Shown: one piece after another, positions 26,219 through 33,789 of the stretch
How the letters are laid out: every line of letters starts with the position of its first letter
How positions within the stretch are numbered: the stretch's first letter is position 1
DNA from: Moheibacter sediminis
GTDB taxonomy: Bacteria; Bacteroidota; Bacteroidia; Flavobacteriales; Weeksellaceae
NCBI RefSeq assembly: GCF_900176425.1
Contig: NZ_FWXS01000009.1
Coordinates: 86,058 to 150,057, forward strand
Length of the DNA: 64,000 nucleotides
Reading direction: 5' to 3'
The notes under the pieces: model-generated
Seen by the model: only the letters and a program-made list of their open reading frames with translations
What the model was told of the DNA's origin: nothing
Databases searched by the model: none
Program-made: the position numbers and the translations under genes

Positions 26219-26598
26219 GAAATTTCTTTTTTCTTTTTTCTGTAATTTTTCTCTTTTCCTGCAGCCATATTGTAGAGAAACCCAAAAATCTCGTGAGCGA
26301 AGAAAAGATGACTGAGATTCTGATTGACATTTACCTTCATCAGCAATCTTCTTACTTGGCTGAAATAGGAAGTAAACCTTTGGATTATGCTAAAATAAAT
26401 GCGCATTTGCTCAAACAACACAGCGTGAAAATCCAAGACTTCGAAAAGAGTTATGAATACTACGTCCTCAATCCGGATATATATGAGCCGATGCTGGTTG
26501 AAATCAGAAATCGATTGGAAAGCCGCCTACCTGAAGAAGAACGTATCAGAAAGGAAAACCTGAGGAAAGAAGCAGAGAAAGCTGCTGAGGAGAATTAG
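26215..26598 (+). CDS. DUF4296 lipoprotein
   Basis: 127 aa. A short lipoprotein signal ends at FSCSHIVEK. The body has the DUF4296 pattern: MTEILIDIYLHQQSSYL, then a charged helical domain and a long C-terminal helix rich in Glu/Lys/Arg. Function unknown; widespread in Bacteroidota. Start ATG overlaps the glycosyltransferase stop by 4 bp, so the pair is coupled. Confidence 0.85.
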   Translation: MRNFFFLFSVIFLFSCSHIVEKPKNLVSEEKMTEILIDIYLHQQSSYLAEIGSKPLDYAKINAHLLKQHSVKIQDFEKSYEYYVLNPDIYEPMLVEIRNRLESRLPEEERIRKENLRKEAEKAAEEN

Positions 26599-26666
26599 TT
26601 CTGATTCATTCCTGAAAAATTTAATTTCATATTGAATAAATTCAGCAATTTAACAAAGCTTGTAGC

Positions 26667-26674
26667 TAACTTTG
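26667..26674 (+). promoter_or_regulatory. -7 promoter element of the umuC operon
   Basis: TAACTTTG fits TAnnTTTG and ends 4 bp before the umuC ATG at 26679. I found no obvious LexA-type palindrome in the 80-bp gap, so SOS control is not shown. Confidence 0.5.
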
Positions 26675-26678
26675 TGAA

Positions 26679-27932
26679 ATGTATGCTTTGGTAGATTGTA
26701 ATAATTTTTACGCTTCTTGTGAAAGGGTGTTCAATCCTTTGCTGGAAGGAGAGCCTGTGGCAATTTTGTCCAATAATGACGGCTGTGTAATTTCCCGAAG
26801 TGACGAAGCAAAACCTTTTGTTCCGATGGCAGCTCCCGCTTATAAATATGAGGAAGAATTCAAAAAAAACAATATCCATGTTTTTTCCTCCAACTATCCC
26901 TTGTATGGAAGCATGAGTAACCGCGTGATGAACATCCTCAATACTTTTACGCCTGATTTAGAGATATATTCCATAGATGAAGCATTTCTTCATTTTAAAG
27001 GGTTTGAAGATTGTGATTTTTATTCTTCAGGAATTGAAATGCGCGAAAAAGTTAAAAAATATACAGGAATGCCCATCAGCGTAGGGTTTGCGCCGACAAA
27101 AGCATTGAGTAAAGTTGCGAATAAAATCGCCCGTAAATTTCCTGAGAAAACATCCGGTTGCTATGTAATTGACTCTGAAGAAAAAAGAATCAAAGCTTTG
27201 AAATGGATTAAAATTGAAGACGTCTGGGGAATTGGACGGCAGATTTCTAAAAAATTAATTTATAAAGGAATTAATAATGCATATGAATTTACACAATTAC
27301 CGGATGATTTTGTGCGCCGAGAGTTTTCAATCGTTGCCCTGCGTCTAAAACAGGAGCTGCAAGGAACCTCAACTTTGACTTTGGATGAAATTTCCCAGAA
27401 AAAAAGCATCGCGACTACGCGTACTTTTGAGCGAAGCGTGAAAGATTTTCAAGATGTGAAAGAACGAATTTCTACTTTTTCTTCATCATGTGGAGAGAAA
27501 TTGAGAAAACAAAGATCCTATTGCAACGCCATCATGGTTTTCATCAAAACCAATACCCACAAAAAGGACCAAAATCAATATAGAAACGGAATCGTCGTCT
27601 CTCTGCCTTACCCGACAAACTCAGATATTACTTTGTCACAATACGCCAACATTGCACTCCAATCGATTTTTCAAGAAGGTTACCGCTACAAAAAAGCGGG
27701 TGTTGTCGTTTTAGATTTGGTGCCGCAGGAAGATTTTCAGTTAAATCTTTTTGTAAATGAAGATGCAAGACATTTCAAGCTGATGAAAACCATGGATAAA
27801 TTAAACCGAAAAATGGGCGAGAAAAAAGTAAAATTGGGCTCACAGGATTTGAAAAAAACATGGAAGATGAAACAAGACCGCCTCTCGCCTAAATATACAA
27901 CCAATTGGAACCAGTTATTAGAAGTTTTATGA
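26679..27932 (+). CDS. umuC: Y-family DNA polymerase V catalytic subunit
   Basis: 417 aa. The palm has ALVDCNNFYASCERVFNPLL (catalytic Asp) and YSIDEAFLHF (Asp-Glu pair). The helix-hairpin-helix thumb (KWIKIEDVWGIGRQISKKL) and little finger (KSIATTRTFERSV) follow. The tail LKKTWKMKQDRLSPKYTTNW is the UmuC C-terminal motif. It performs error-prone synthesis past lesions with processed UmuD. In the usual operon umuD precedes umuC; here it comes third, after a TPR gene. The stop overlaps the TPR gene start (ATGA). Confidence 0.96.
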   Translation: MYALVDCNNFYASCERVFNPLLEGEPVAILSNNDGCVISRSDEAKPFVPMAAPAYKYEEEFKKNNIHVFSSNYPLYGSMSNRVMNILNTFTPDLEIYSIDEAFLHFKGFEDCDFYSSGIEMREKVKKYTGMPISVGFAPTKALSKVANKIARKFPEKTSGCYVIDSEEKRIKALKWIKIEDVWGIGRQISKKLIYKGINNAYEFTQLPDDFVRREFSIVALRLKQELQGTSTLTLDEISQKKSIATTRTFERSVKDFQDVKERISTFSSSCGEKLRKQRSYCNAIMVFIKTNTHKKDQNQYRNGIVVSLPYPTNSDITLSQYANIALQSIFQEGYRYKKAGVVVLDLVPQEDFQLNLFVNEDARHFKLMKTMDKLNRKMGEKKVKLGSQDLKKTWKMKQDRLSPKYTTNWNQLLEVL

Positions 27933-28816
27933 AAGATTTTAAATTAATGTGCTTTGCTTTTGTTCTTTTTTCGGGAGTACTATATTCTCAAACGGAACAA
28001 CAAGTTTATAATTATTTCAAAGGCATTTCTAAAGAAAAAGGATTTGAAAAACTTGATTCCTTAATTAATATGAGCAATAAAAAAGAGGATGTAATTTATT
28101 TAAAGGCATTGGTAGCTTCAAATGTTTACGATGATTATGAAGTTGCGATTTTAAGTTATGAACAATATCTGGAAGTCATCTCTGATACGCTTTCTAATTC
28201 TATGGTTTATTTGAATTTATGTAAAAATTATTACAAAATAGGACAAACAGAAAAGGCCCAACAATTCCTCAAAAAAGCAGAAGAAATCAACCCCGAAAAC
28301 CCATATATTCTACATGAATTAGGCTATATGATAGATGAGTACACTCCAGAAAATCTAGAGATTCAATATAAATATTATGAAAAAGCATTGCAAAATGCTT
28401 ATAAATTTGAATATAGTAAAAAGGACAAATTTTTAGAACCGATGATTTTAGGAAATATTGGTTTTAATCTTTATCATCAGAAAAGGACAGAGGAATCGGA
28501 AGCCTATTTGCTCCAATCTGTTTCTATAAAAGAAGATAAGAATGTATTTAATAATTTAGCGAATACCTATCAAAGGCTTGGCAAATACGACAAAGCTTTG
28601 CAGTATTACAATAAGACGCTTTCTATCGACCCTAAATATTTATATGCAATTAATGGAAAAGCCAATACCTATTTCCGACAAGGAGATAAAGAAATGGCTT
28701 GTAAATTTTGGGAAGAAGCCTTGAAATCAGGATATGAATACCAAGATGAATGGAATGCTCAATATGACATAGAAAATCCAAAAACTCTTGTGGAAAAACA
28801 TTGTAATAAGAAATGA
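27929..28816 (+). CDS. Secreted tetratricopeptide-repeat protein inside the umuC-umuD operon
   Basis: 295 aa from the ATG at 27929, which overlaps the umuC stop; an earlier in-frame TTG would add 8 residues and spoil the signal peptide. MKDFKLMCFAFVLFSGVLYSQ is a good signal peptide. The rest is helical with several TPRs, clearest in AQQFLKKAEEINPENPYILHELGYM, NLANTYQRLGKYDKALQYYNK and AINGKANTYFRQGDKEMACKFWEEAL. TPRs mediate protein binding. An exported protein coupled at both ends to umuC and umuD is odd; no enzymatic domain is seen. Confidence 0.85.
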   Translation: MKDFKLMCFAFVLFSGVLYSQTEQQVYNYFKGISKEKGFEKLDSLINMSNKKEDVIYLKALVASNVYDDYEVAILSYEQYLEVISDTLSNSMVYLNLCKNYYKIGQTEKAQQFLKKAEEINPENPYILHELGYMIDEYTPENLEIQYKYYEKALQNAYKFEYSKKDKFLEPMILGNIGFNLYHQKRTEESEAYLLQSVSIKEDKNVFNNLANTYQRLGKYDKALQYYNKTLSIDPKYLYAINGKANTYFRQGDKEMACKFWEEALKSGYEYQDEWNAQYDIENPKTLVEKHCNKK

Positions 28817-29256
28817 AAAAAAAATTTTCTTTAGACGACGAACTCGAATTTATTCCTTTCAAAACAGAAGGAAACAAAATTTATGTAAATTATTACCGCG
28901 ATGAAATCCAAGCCGGATTTCCTTCGCCTGCAGATGATTTCATCGAACAGAAATTGAGTTTGGACGAAAGATATTTATCGCATCCTGATTCTACATATTT
29001 GGTGAGAGTCAAAGGAAATTCCATGTCCCCGACATTGTTGGAAAAGGATATTTTGATCGTGCGTTCTGATGTAGATTTAACCCAAAATAAAATTGCGATT
29101 GTTTCTATAAATAAAGCGGCTTTTACAGTAAAACGGATTGATATTAATAAAAAACAACTGATTCCCGACAATCAATCTTTCTCTAAAATCCCTATTGGAG
29201 AAAATGACACACTTCGTTATCTCGGCGTTGTCATAGCGGTTTTTAGAGATTTATAG
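28813..29256 (+). CDS. umuD: UmuD-like S24 autopeptidase
   Basis: 147 aa. The probable self-cleavage site is QAGFPSPADD, between Ala34 and Gly35. The Ser-Lys dyad is Ser70 (VKGNSMSP) and Lys107 (FTVKRI). There is no DNA-binding domain, so it is UmuD and not LexA. RecA filaments stimulate cleavage, and the short form partners with UmuC. The N-terminal arm (34 residues) is longer than in E. coli. Start overlaps the TPR gene stop (ATGA). Confidence 0.92.
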   Translation: MKKKFSLDDELEFIPFKTEGNKIYVNYYRDEIQAGFPSPADDFIEQKLSLDERYLSHPDSTYLVRVKGNSMSPTLLEKDILIVRSDVDLTQNKIAIVSINKAAFTVKRIDINKKQLIPDNQSFSKIPIGENDTLRYLGVVIAVFRDL

Positions 29257-29366
29257 CAGCCTCTTTCAGGGTAATTTATAACAATTAAGATCTATTTGGC
29301 ACGGTTTTTTTATAATTTAATAGTGTATGGCGTTCAAAATAAACGCTTTAATTAAAACTATTTGTT

Positions 29367-29795
29367 ATGAAAAAATTAATGTTATTATCAGTAATGTCAG
29401 TTCTGACAATGTCTTTTCTGACTTCTTGCGACAACAAAAACCCGAATAATGTAAATGATTCCGATATGGATACAATAGTTCCTATGGTTGATGAAACTGA
29501 AGATACTTTGGCTACAAGCGGAATGGAAACTAAACCTGAATTGGAAAATACAGATTTGGTGGCATCTGGAACTTATACCGGAACGGCTAAACAGGTTGAT
29601 GCTGCAGAAAAAGAAATCTATGTGGAAACAGGCGATGGGAAAACATTGGAATTGTATCTAACGGAGGAAACTAAAATCACCAAAAACGGACAGTCTTCTA
29701 CTTTTGACAATTTAAAAGAAGGTGGAAAGGTAGAAGTTATGGTAGAAAACAAAGGAGACAAATTGGATCCGAAATCTGTAAATATCATGGAATAA
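29367..29795 (+). CDS. Small lipoprotein of unknown function
   Basis: 142 aa. The lipoprotein signal ends at FLTSCDNKN. A low-complexity acidic linker (about 24-70) is followed by a compact beta-rich domain (about 70-142) with GTYTGTAKQVDAAEKEIYVE and LKEGGKVEVMVENKGDKLDPKSVNI. That pattern resembles the DUF5666-type small beta-barrel in Bacteroidota, but the match is from memory. Monocistronic, with its own terminator. Confidence 0.75.
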   Translation: MKKLMLLSVMSVLTMSFLTSCDNKNPNNVNDSDMDTIVPMVDETEDTLATSGMETKPELENTDLVASGTYTGTAKQVDAAEKEIYVETGDGKTLELYLTEETKITKNGQSSTFDNLKEGGKVEVMVENKGDKLDPKSVNIME

Positions 29796-29816
29796 ATATC
29801 TGTATTTGAATAATTT

Positions 29817-29853
29817 ATTGCACAGGAAATGAATGTTTTCTGTGCAATTTTTA
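29817..29853 (+). terminator. Intrinsic terminator after the small lipoprotein gene
   Basis: ATTGCACAG (29817-29825) pairs with CTGTGCAAT (29840-29848), followed by TTTTTA. It lies 21 bp past the stop codon. The remaining ~190 bp to tRNA-Cys hold no clear feature. Confidence 0.85.
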
Positions 29854-30043
29854 TTTATCAATAAATTAAATTAATCTAAATGGAAAGCAAAGCAGTATTA
29901 TATTTAAAAATTCTGAAATAATGATGATTAACATCAACTCACCCTTTTGCTTGTCCAGTCAGGATTATAAAAGGCTAGAGTTCCTATGATAAATTTTTTG
30001 AAAAATTATTGACTGAAGTTGATGAGATTTGTAAGTAAAAAAG

Positions 30044-30114
30044 AGGTTCCGAGCGGATTCGAACCGCTGTAGCAGGTTTTGCAGACCTGAGCCTAGCCAC
30101 TCGGCCACGGAACC
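30044..30114 (-). tRNA. tRNA-Cys(GCA)
   Basis: 71 nt on the minus strand. The acceptor stem GGTTCCG pairs with CGGAACC, the discriminator is U, and the T arm has GGTTCGAATCC. The anticodon GCA is at 30080-30082. CCA is not encoded. A -7 element lies upstream at 30126-30133. Confidence 0.95.
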
Positions 30115-30125
30115 TTTAAGGATTG

Positions 30126-30133
30126 CAAAGATA
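30126..30133 (-). promoter_or_regulatory. -7 promoter element of tRNA-Cys
   Basis: Minus strand TATCTTTG (fits TAnnTTTG), followed by CAATCCTTAAA and the tRNA. The tRNA-Phe promoter at 53492-53499 has the same TTTGCAATCC run. Confidence 0.65.
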
Positions 30134-30143
30134 TAAAATTCTG

Positions 30144-30506
30144 CTAAACAGAAAATTTCTTTTCCATAACAATACTAACTTTTTCTACATTTCCTCCGAT
30201 CGGCGGATTCATTTTTGAAAATTTTACTTTGGCGAAACTGATTTGAGGAAGTTCATTATGAATTCTTTGCAAAATTCTTTCCGTCACTGTTTCCAATAAT
30301 TTTGAACGAATAAGAACTTCTTCTGATACAATTTTATTTAAATGAACATAATCTACAGTGTCGCTCAATTCGTCTGTCTGAGCGGATTTTGACAAATCTG
30401 CATCAATTTCCAAATCAACCAAATAATCCGAACCTATCAAAGCTTCTTCTTCCAAACAACCATGATTGGAGTAAATTCTTATATTTTCTAAAATGATTTT
30501 TCCCAT
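30144..30506 (-). CDS. folB: Dihydroneopterin aldolase
   Basis: 120 aa. The start KIILENIRIYSNHGCLEEEALIGSDYLVDLEI is the FolB pattern with the pterin-site Glu. The end RILQRIHNELPQISFAKVKFSKMNPPIGGNVEKVSIVME holds the catalytic Lys region and PPIGG. It cleaves dihydroneopterin to 6-hydroxymethyl-dihydropterin in folate synthesis. The start abuts the M23 lipoprotein stop with no gap. Confidence 0.94.
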   Translation of the reverse strand: MGKIILENIRIYSNHGCLEEEALIGSDYLVDLEIDADLSKSAQTDELSDTVDYVHLNKIVSEEVLIRSKLLETVTERILQRIHNELPQISFAKVKFSKMNPPIGGNVEKVSIVMEKKFSV

Positions 30507-31088
30507 TTATTTTCTGTTTTTATGTATAAATCTTGAAGGATTGATGTAGCCAGTTACATCTTCTGAATATCCTTTTCCAATTGGCATCCCCACTTTTTCT
30601 CTGATTTCAAAGTGCAAATGAGAAAGATACTTTCCATGGGCATTGCCGATGGTTCCTATTTTCTGTCCTTTTTTTACGGTATCTCCTTCTTTTACAAATA
30701 TCTCATCACAATGTGCATAAAGAGATTCAATTCTTTCTCCTGATTTTAAAGTATGAACAACTCGTATTACATTTCCCCATCCGCCTTTTAAATCTTCTGC
30801 AAAACTCACTTTTCCATTAGCAATTACATAAATAGTATCCCCTAAATCGGTATCTCCGCCACCCTTGCCATTCCAGTCTTCTCCTAAATGATTATTCTTT
30901 CCGAAATGCTGAGCATCATAGTAACCATCACCGTCAGGCTTTCCAGCCGGAAAATCAAATCCATCTGCCACCAGAGTATTTTCAAGATTATTTGCTAAAA
31001 CCTCCCTTGCTTCTTCCGCAGAAACAGATTCTTTTCCACAGGATAAAATTACAAATGAAGAAATTAAAATAATAGAAAGTTGTTTCAT
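30507..31088 (-). CDS. M23 (LytM) family peptidase, lipoprotein
   Basis: 193 aa with lipoprotein signal MKQLSIILISSFVILSCGKE. The LytM core has HLGEDWNGKGGGDTDLGD (first metal His and Asp) and the HLHFEI motif. The line YAHCDEIFVKEGDTVKKGQ is typical. M23 enzymes are zinc endopeptidases cutting peptidoglycan cross-links. Anchored in the envelope, it may remodel the wall. Joined to folB without a gap; a terminator separates it from the superoxide dismutase gene. Confidence 0.9.
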   Translation of the reverse strand: MKQLSIILISSFVILSCGKESVSAEEAREVLANNLENTLVADGFDFPAGKPDGDGYYDAQHFGKNNHLGEDWNGKGGGDTDLGDTIYVIANGKVSFAEDLKGGWGNVIRVVHTLKSGERIESLYAHCDEIFVKEGDTVKKGQKIGTIGNAHGKYLSHLHFEIREKVGMPIGKGYSEDVTGYINPSRFIHKNRK

Positions 31089-31100
31089 GTTTACAAAAAT

Positions 31101-31130
31101 AAAAAAGTAGAAAGGGTTACTTTCTACTTT
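31101..31130 (-). terminator. Intrinsic terminator after superoxide dismutase
   Basis: AAAGTAGAAAG (31104-31114) pairs with CTTTCTACTTT (31120-31130), and read leftward ends in a T run (from AAAAAA at 31101). It lies between sod and the M23 gene. Confidence 0.85.
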
Positions 31131-31157
31131 ACTAAACCTATTTACACTGAAATTATT

Positions 31158-31754
31158 TTATCCTTTATACAATTCCGCAACTTTGTCCCAATTTACCACA
31201 TTGAAAAATGCAGAAACATAGTCTGGACGGCGGTTTTGATAATTCAAATAATAAGCATGTTCCCAAACATCCAATCCTAAAATCGGAGTTCCTTGTACAT
31301 CGGCTACGGGCATCAAAGGATTGTCTTGATTAGGTGTTGAAGTAATGGCTAATTTCCCATCTTTTACAATCAGCCAAGCCCATCCAGAACCGAAACGAGT
31401 TGCAGCTGCTTTTGCAAATTCTTCTTTGAATTTGTCAAAAGAACCAAATGCTTCGTCGATTGCCTGAGCCAGTTCCCCTGTCGGCTGTCCGCCACCATTC
31501 GGGCTCATCCATTCCCAGAAAAGATTGTGGTTGTAAAAACCTCCACCGTTATTTCTAACTGCTGGTTTATCTGTTCCTTTTACTAATATTTCTTCGATTG
31601 AAAGTCCTTCCAAATCAGTACCTTCAATAGCTGCGTTTAAGTTTGTAGTGTACGCCGCATGGTGTTTCCCATGATGGATTTCCATCGTTTTTGCATCTAT
31701 GTGTGGTTCCAATGCATCAAACGCATACGGTAATTTTGGTAATTCAAATGCCAT
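31158..31754 (-). CDS. Superoxide dismutase [Fe/Mn]
   Basis: 198 aa. The start [41 protein letters not shown] has the first metal His residues. [11 protein letters not shown] supplies another, and [29 protein letters not shown] holds the last Asp and His. It converts superoxide to oxygen and hydrogen peroxide. No signal peptide, so cytoplasmic. Metal choice (Fe, Mn or either) cannot be told safely from sequence alone. Single gene with its own promoter and terminator. Confidence 0.96.
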   Translation of the reverse strand: MAFELPKLPYAFDALEPHIDAKTMEIHHGKHHAAYTTNLNAAIEGTDLEGLSIEEILVKGTDKPAVRNNGGGFYNHNLFWEWMSPNGGGQPTGELAQAIDEAFGSFDKFKEEFAKAAATRFGSGWAWLIVKDGKLAITSTPNQDNPLMPVADVQGTPILGLDVWEHAYYLNYQNRRPDYVSAFFNVVNWDKVAELYKG

Positions 31755-31793
31755 GATTTTATGGTTTTAAATGTTAATATGAATGTTTGAACC

Positions 31794-31801
31794 CAAATAT
31801 A
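31794..31801 (-). promoter_or_regulatory. -7 promoter element of superoxide dismutase
   Basis: Minus strand TATATTTG (fits TAnnTTTG), 39 bp before the ATG. No clean TTG at -33. Confidence 0.5.
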
Positions 31802-31889
31802 AGGCGCATTTTCTCAATTTGTGTGAAGATTAAATTAAAACTTCTGATGAGTGGATAAATTTTCTAAATTGCACTAAGAAAATATTCAA

Positions 31890-33116
31890 ATGTCCAGATT
31901 CAGAAAAATCATATTGAGAACGCTTCAGGTAATTCTAGGAATTCTACTGTTGCTGGTTGCGATTTTATACATTACCGGAAACGATTACATCATCCGCGGC
32001 GTACAATTGACTTATATGAAAGGACATAATACCGCCAACATAGATGATTACAAAGATTTTGATAATAATTTAATTCTTGCGGACAAGCCTCAGCGATGGG
32101 AACAGCATGAACTTTTCAATAAAATTCCTCTGACCGATACACTTCAGAATGAATTGGAAAAATTCAAATCCGTTGGATTTTTTGTAGCGAAGGACGGAAA
32201 AGTTTTGTTGGAATATTATTGGGATGGGTATTCAAATGAAAGCCACACAAATTCATTTTCCATGGCAAAATCTGTGATTACAATGTTATTGGGAAAAGCA
32301 ATTGAACAAGGTTACATCAAATCATTGGATCAGCCGATTACAGACTTCCTGCCTGAATTTAAAGATGATGAATTTGGAAAATTGTGTACAGTAGGTGATT
32401 TGTCTGCTATGACTTCCGGCTATGACTGGCTCGAAGATTATTATCTCCCATTAAATCCTTCTGCAAAAGCATATTACGGCGATCAAATTGAAAAACAGAT
32501 GCTCAGTAGAAAATTCATTCAAAAGCCAGGAGGAGATTTCAATTATCTTTCAGGCGATACGCAACTTTTAGCGATTGTTCTTCAGAGAGCTACAAAAAGA
32601 AGTGCTTCACAATATTTACAGGAAGAATTCTGGCAGCCGATGGGAATGGAGGAAGATGCTTATTGGTCCAAAGACCGAAAAGACGGCATGGAAAAAGCTT
32701 TTTGTTGTTTAAATTCTAATGTGCGTGATTTTGGAAAATTAGGACAATTATTGTTGCAGAATGGAAAATGGAACGGAAAACAAATTCTGGATTCAGCTTT
32801 TGTGCAAAAAATGATCACACCTAATTACAAAGCCTTCAAGAAAGGTCAGCCTGCGAGTTATGGATATTCCATCTGGACGGATTACGAGCATCAGCCGAAT
32901 TTTTACGGATTGATGGGACATCTCGGGCAGCGTGTGATTGTCGTTCCGAGTGAAAATTTGATCATTGTAAGATTAGGGCATGAAAAAGACAAGAGAAATT
33001 TAAACAAAGGATTTCTTGATACAGATACTTATTATTTCGTAGATGAAGTAATGAAAATGCTCAAAAACCACAACCTCTTAAACTCACAAAATGCTAAAAA
33101 AGATTCCCTCCCATAA
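31890..33116 (+). CDS. Serine hydrolase of the beta-lactamase/penicillin-binding family (class C-like)
   Basis: 408 aa. An N-terminal membrane anchor (about 8-28, LQVILGILLLLVAILYITG) is followed by the beta-lactamase-like domain. It has SMAK (Ser124 and Lys127, the SxxK motif), FNYLSGDT (Tyr of the YxN/S motif) and MGHLGQR (the HxG/KTG position). Members include esterases, D-Ala-D-Ala peptidases and class C-like beta-lactamases. The anchor places it in the periplasm. Substrate not predictable. It overlaps the next gene by 26 bp. Confidence 0.9.
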   Translation: MSRFRKIILRTLQVILGILLLLVAILYITGNDYIIRGVQLTYMKGHNTANIDDYKDFDNNLILADKPQRWEQHELFNKIPLTDTLQNELEKFKSVGFFVAKDGKVLLEYYWDGYSNESHTNSFSMAKSVITMLLGKAIEQGYIKSLDQPITDFLPEFKDDEFGKLCTVGDLSAMTSGYDWLEDYYLPLNPSAKAYYGDQIEKQMLSRKFIQKPGGDFNYLSGDTQLLAIVLQRATKRSASQYLQEEFWQPMGMEEDAYWSKDRKDGMEKAFCCLNSNVRDFGKLGQLLLQNGKWNGKQILDSAFVQKMITPNYKAFKKGQPASYGYSIWTDYEHQPNFYGLMGHLGQRVIVVPSENLIIVRLGHEKDKRNLNKGFLDTDTYYFVDEVMKMLKNHNLLNSQNAKKDSLP

Positions 33117-33789
33117 AGTTTTATTCCTTGACATCGAAACCGTTCCGCAAGTCGGAAGTTGGGACAAACTAAGTCCTGAATGGCAAAATTTATGGTCAAA
33201 AAAAGTCGAAAAACAGCTGCCGGAAGACGAAACTGCAGAAGTTTTTTACGGAAAGCGTGCAGGGATTTTAGCAGAATTTGGGAAAATCATCTGCATTTCC
33301 TGCGGGATTATAACGGCTGAAAACACATTGAAGCTCAAAAGTTTTTATGGCGATGATGAGGTAGATATTTTGCTTGGATTCAATAAATTAATTCATGATA
33401 ATTATTTCAAATCAGATTTAATTCTTTGCGCACACAACGGAAAAGAATTTGATTTTCCATTTCTGGCAAGAAGAATGCTCATCAACCAAATTGAAATTCC
33501 AGCCATATTAAATTTACAAGGCAAAAAACCTTGGGAAATTCAGCATCTCGACACGATGGAGTTATGGAAATTCGGAGATTACAAACATTATACTTCACTG
33601 AATTTATTGGCAGCTGTCTTGGGGATTCCCACACCAAAAGACGACATCGATGGTTCACAGGTCGCGTCAGTTTATTATGAAGAAAATAATTTGGAACGCA
33701 TCAAAATTTACTGCGAAAAAGACGTTTTAACCGTTGCACAGATTTTCAGAAAATTCCGTGGAGAAGATTTATTGGAAAGAGAGGATTAA
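33091..33789 (+). CDS. PolB-like 3'-5' exonuclease domain protein
   Basis: 232 aa, DEDDy exonuclease. Exo I is VLFLDIETVPQ (Asp, Glu). Exo II is CAHNGKEFDFPFLARRML (Asp). Exo III is YCEKDVLTVAQIFRKF (Tyr, Asp). This stand-alone family resembles the proofreading domain of B-family polymerases. It likely degrades single-stranded or mismatched 3' ends. Overlaps the preceding serine hydrolase by 26 bp and the convergent CNNM gene by 4 bp. Confidence 0.88.
   Translation: MLKKIPSHKVLFLDIETVPQVGSWDKLSPEWQNLWSKKVEKQLPEDETAEVFYGKRAGILAEFGKIICISCGIITAENTLKLKSFYGDDEVDILLGFNKLIHDNYFKSDLILCAHNGKEFDFPFLARRMLINQIEIPAILNLQGKKPWEIQHLDTMELWKFGDYKHYTSLNLLAAVLGIPTPKDDIDGSQVASVYYEENNLERIKIYCEKDVLTVAQIFRKFRGEDLLERED

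Noticed and set aside
28813..29256. LexA repressor
   Set aside because: The peptidase domain has no N-terminal winged helix; size and cleavage site match UmuD.
29880..30040. Possible small gene between the lipoprotein terminator and tRNA-Cys
   Set aside because: Only a 22-aa frame with no ribosome or promoter signal; looks like plain intergenic DNA.
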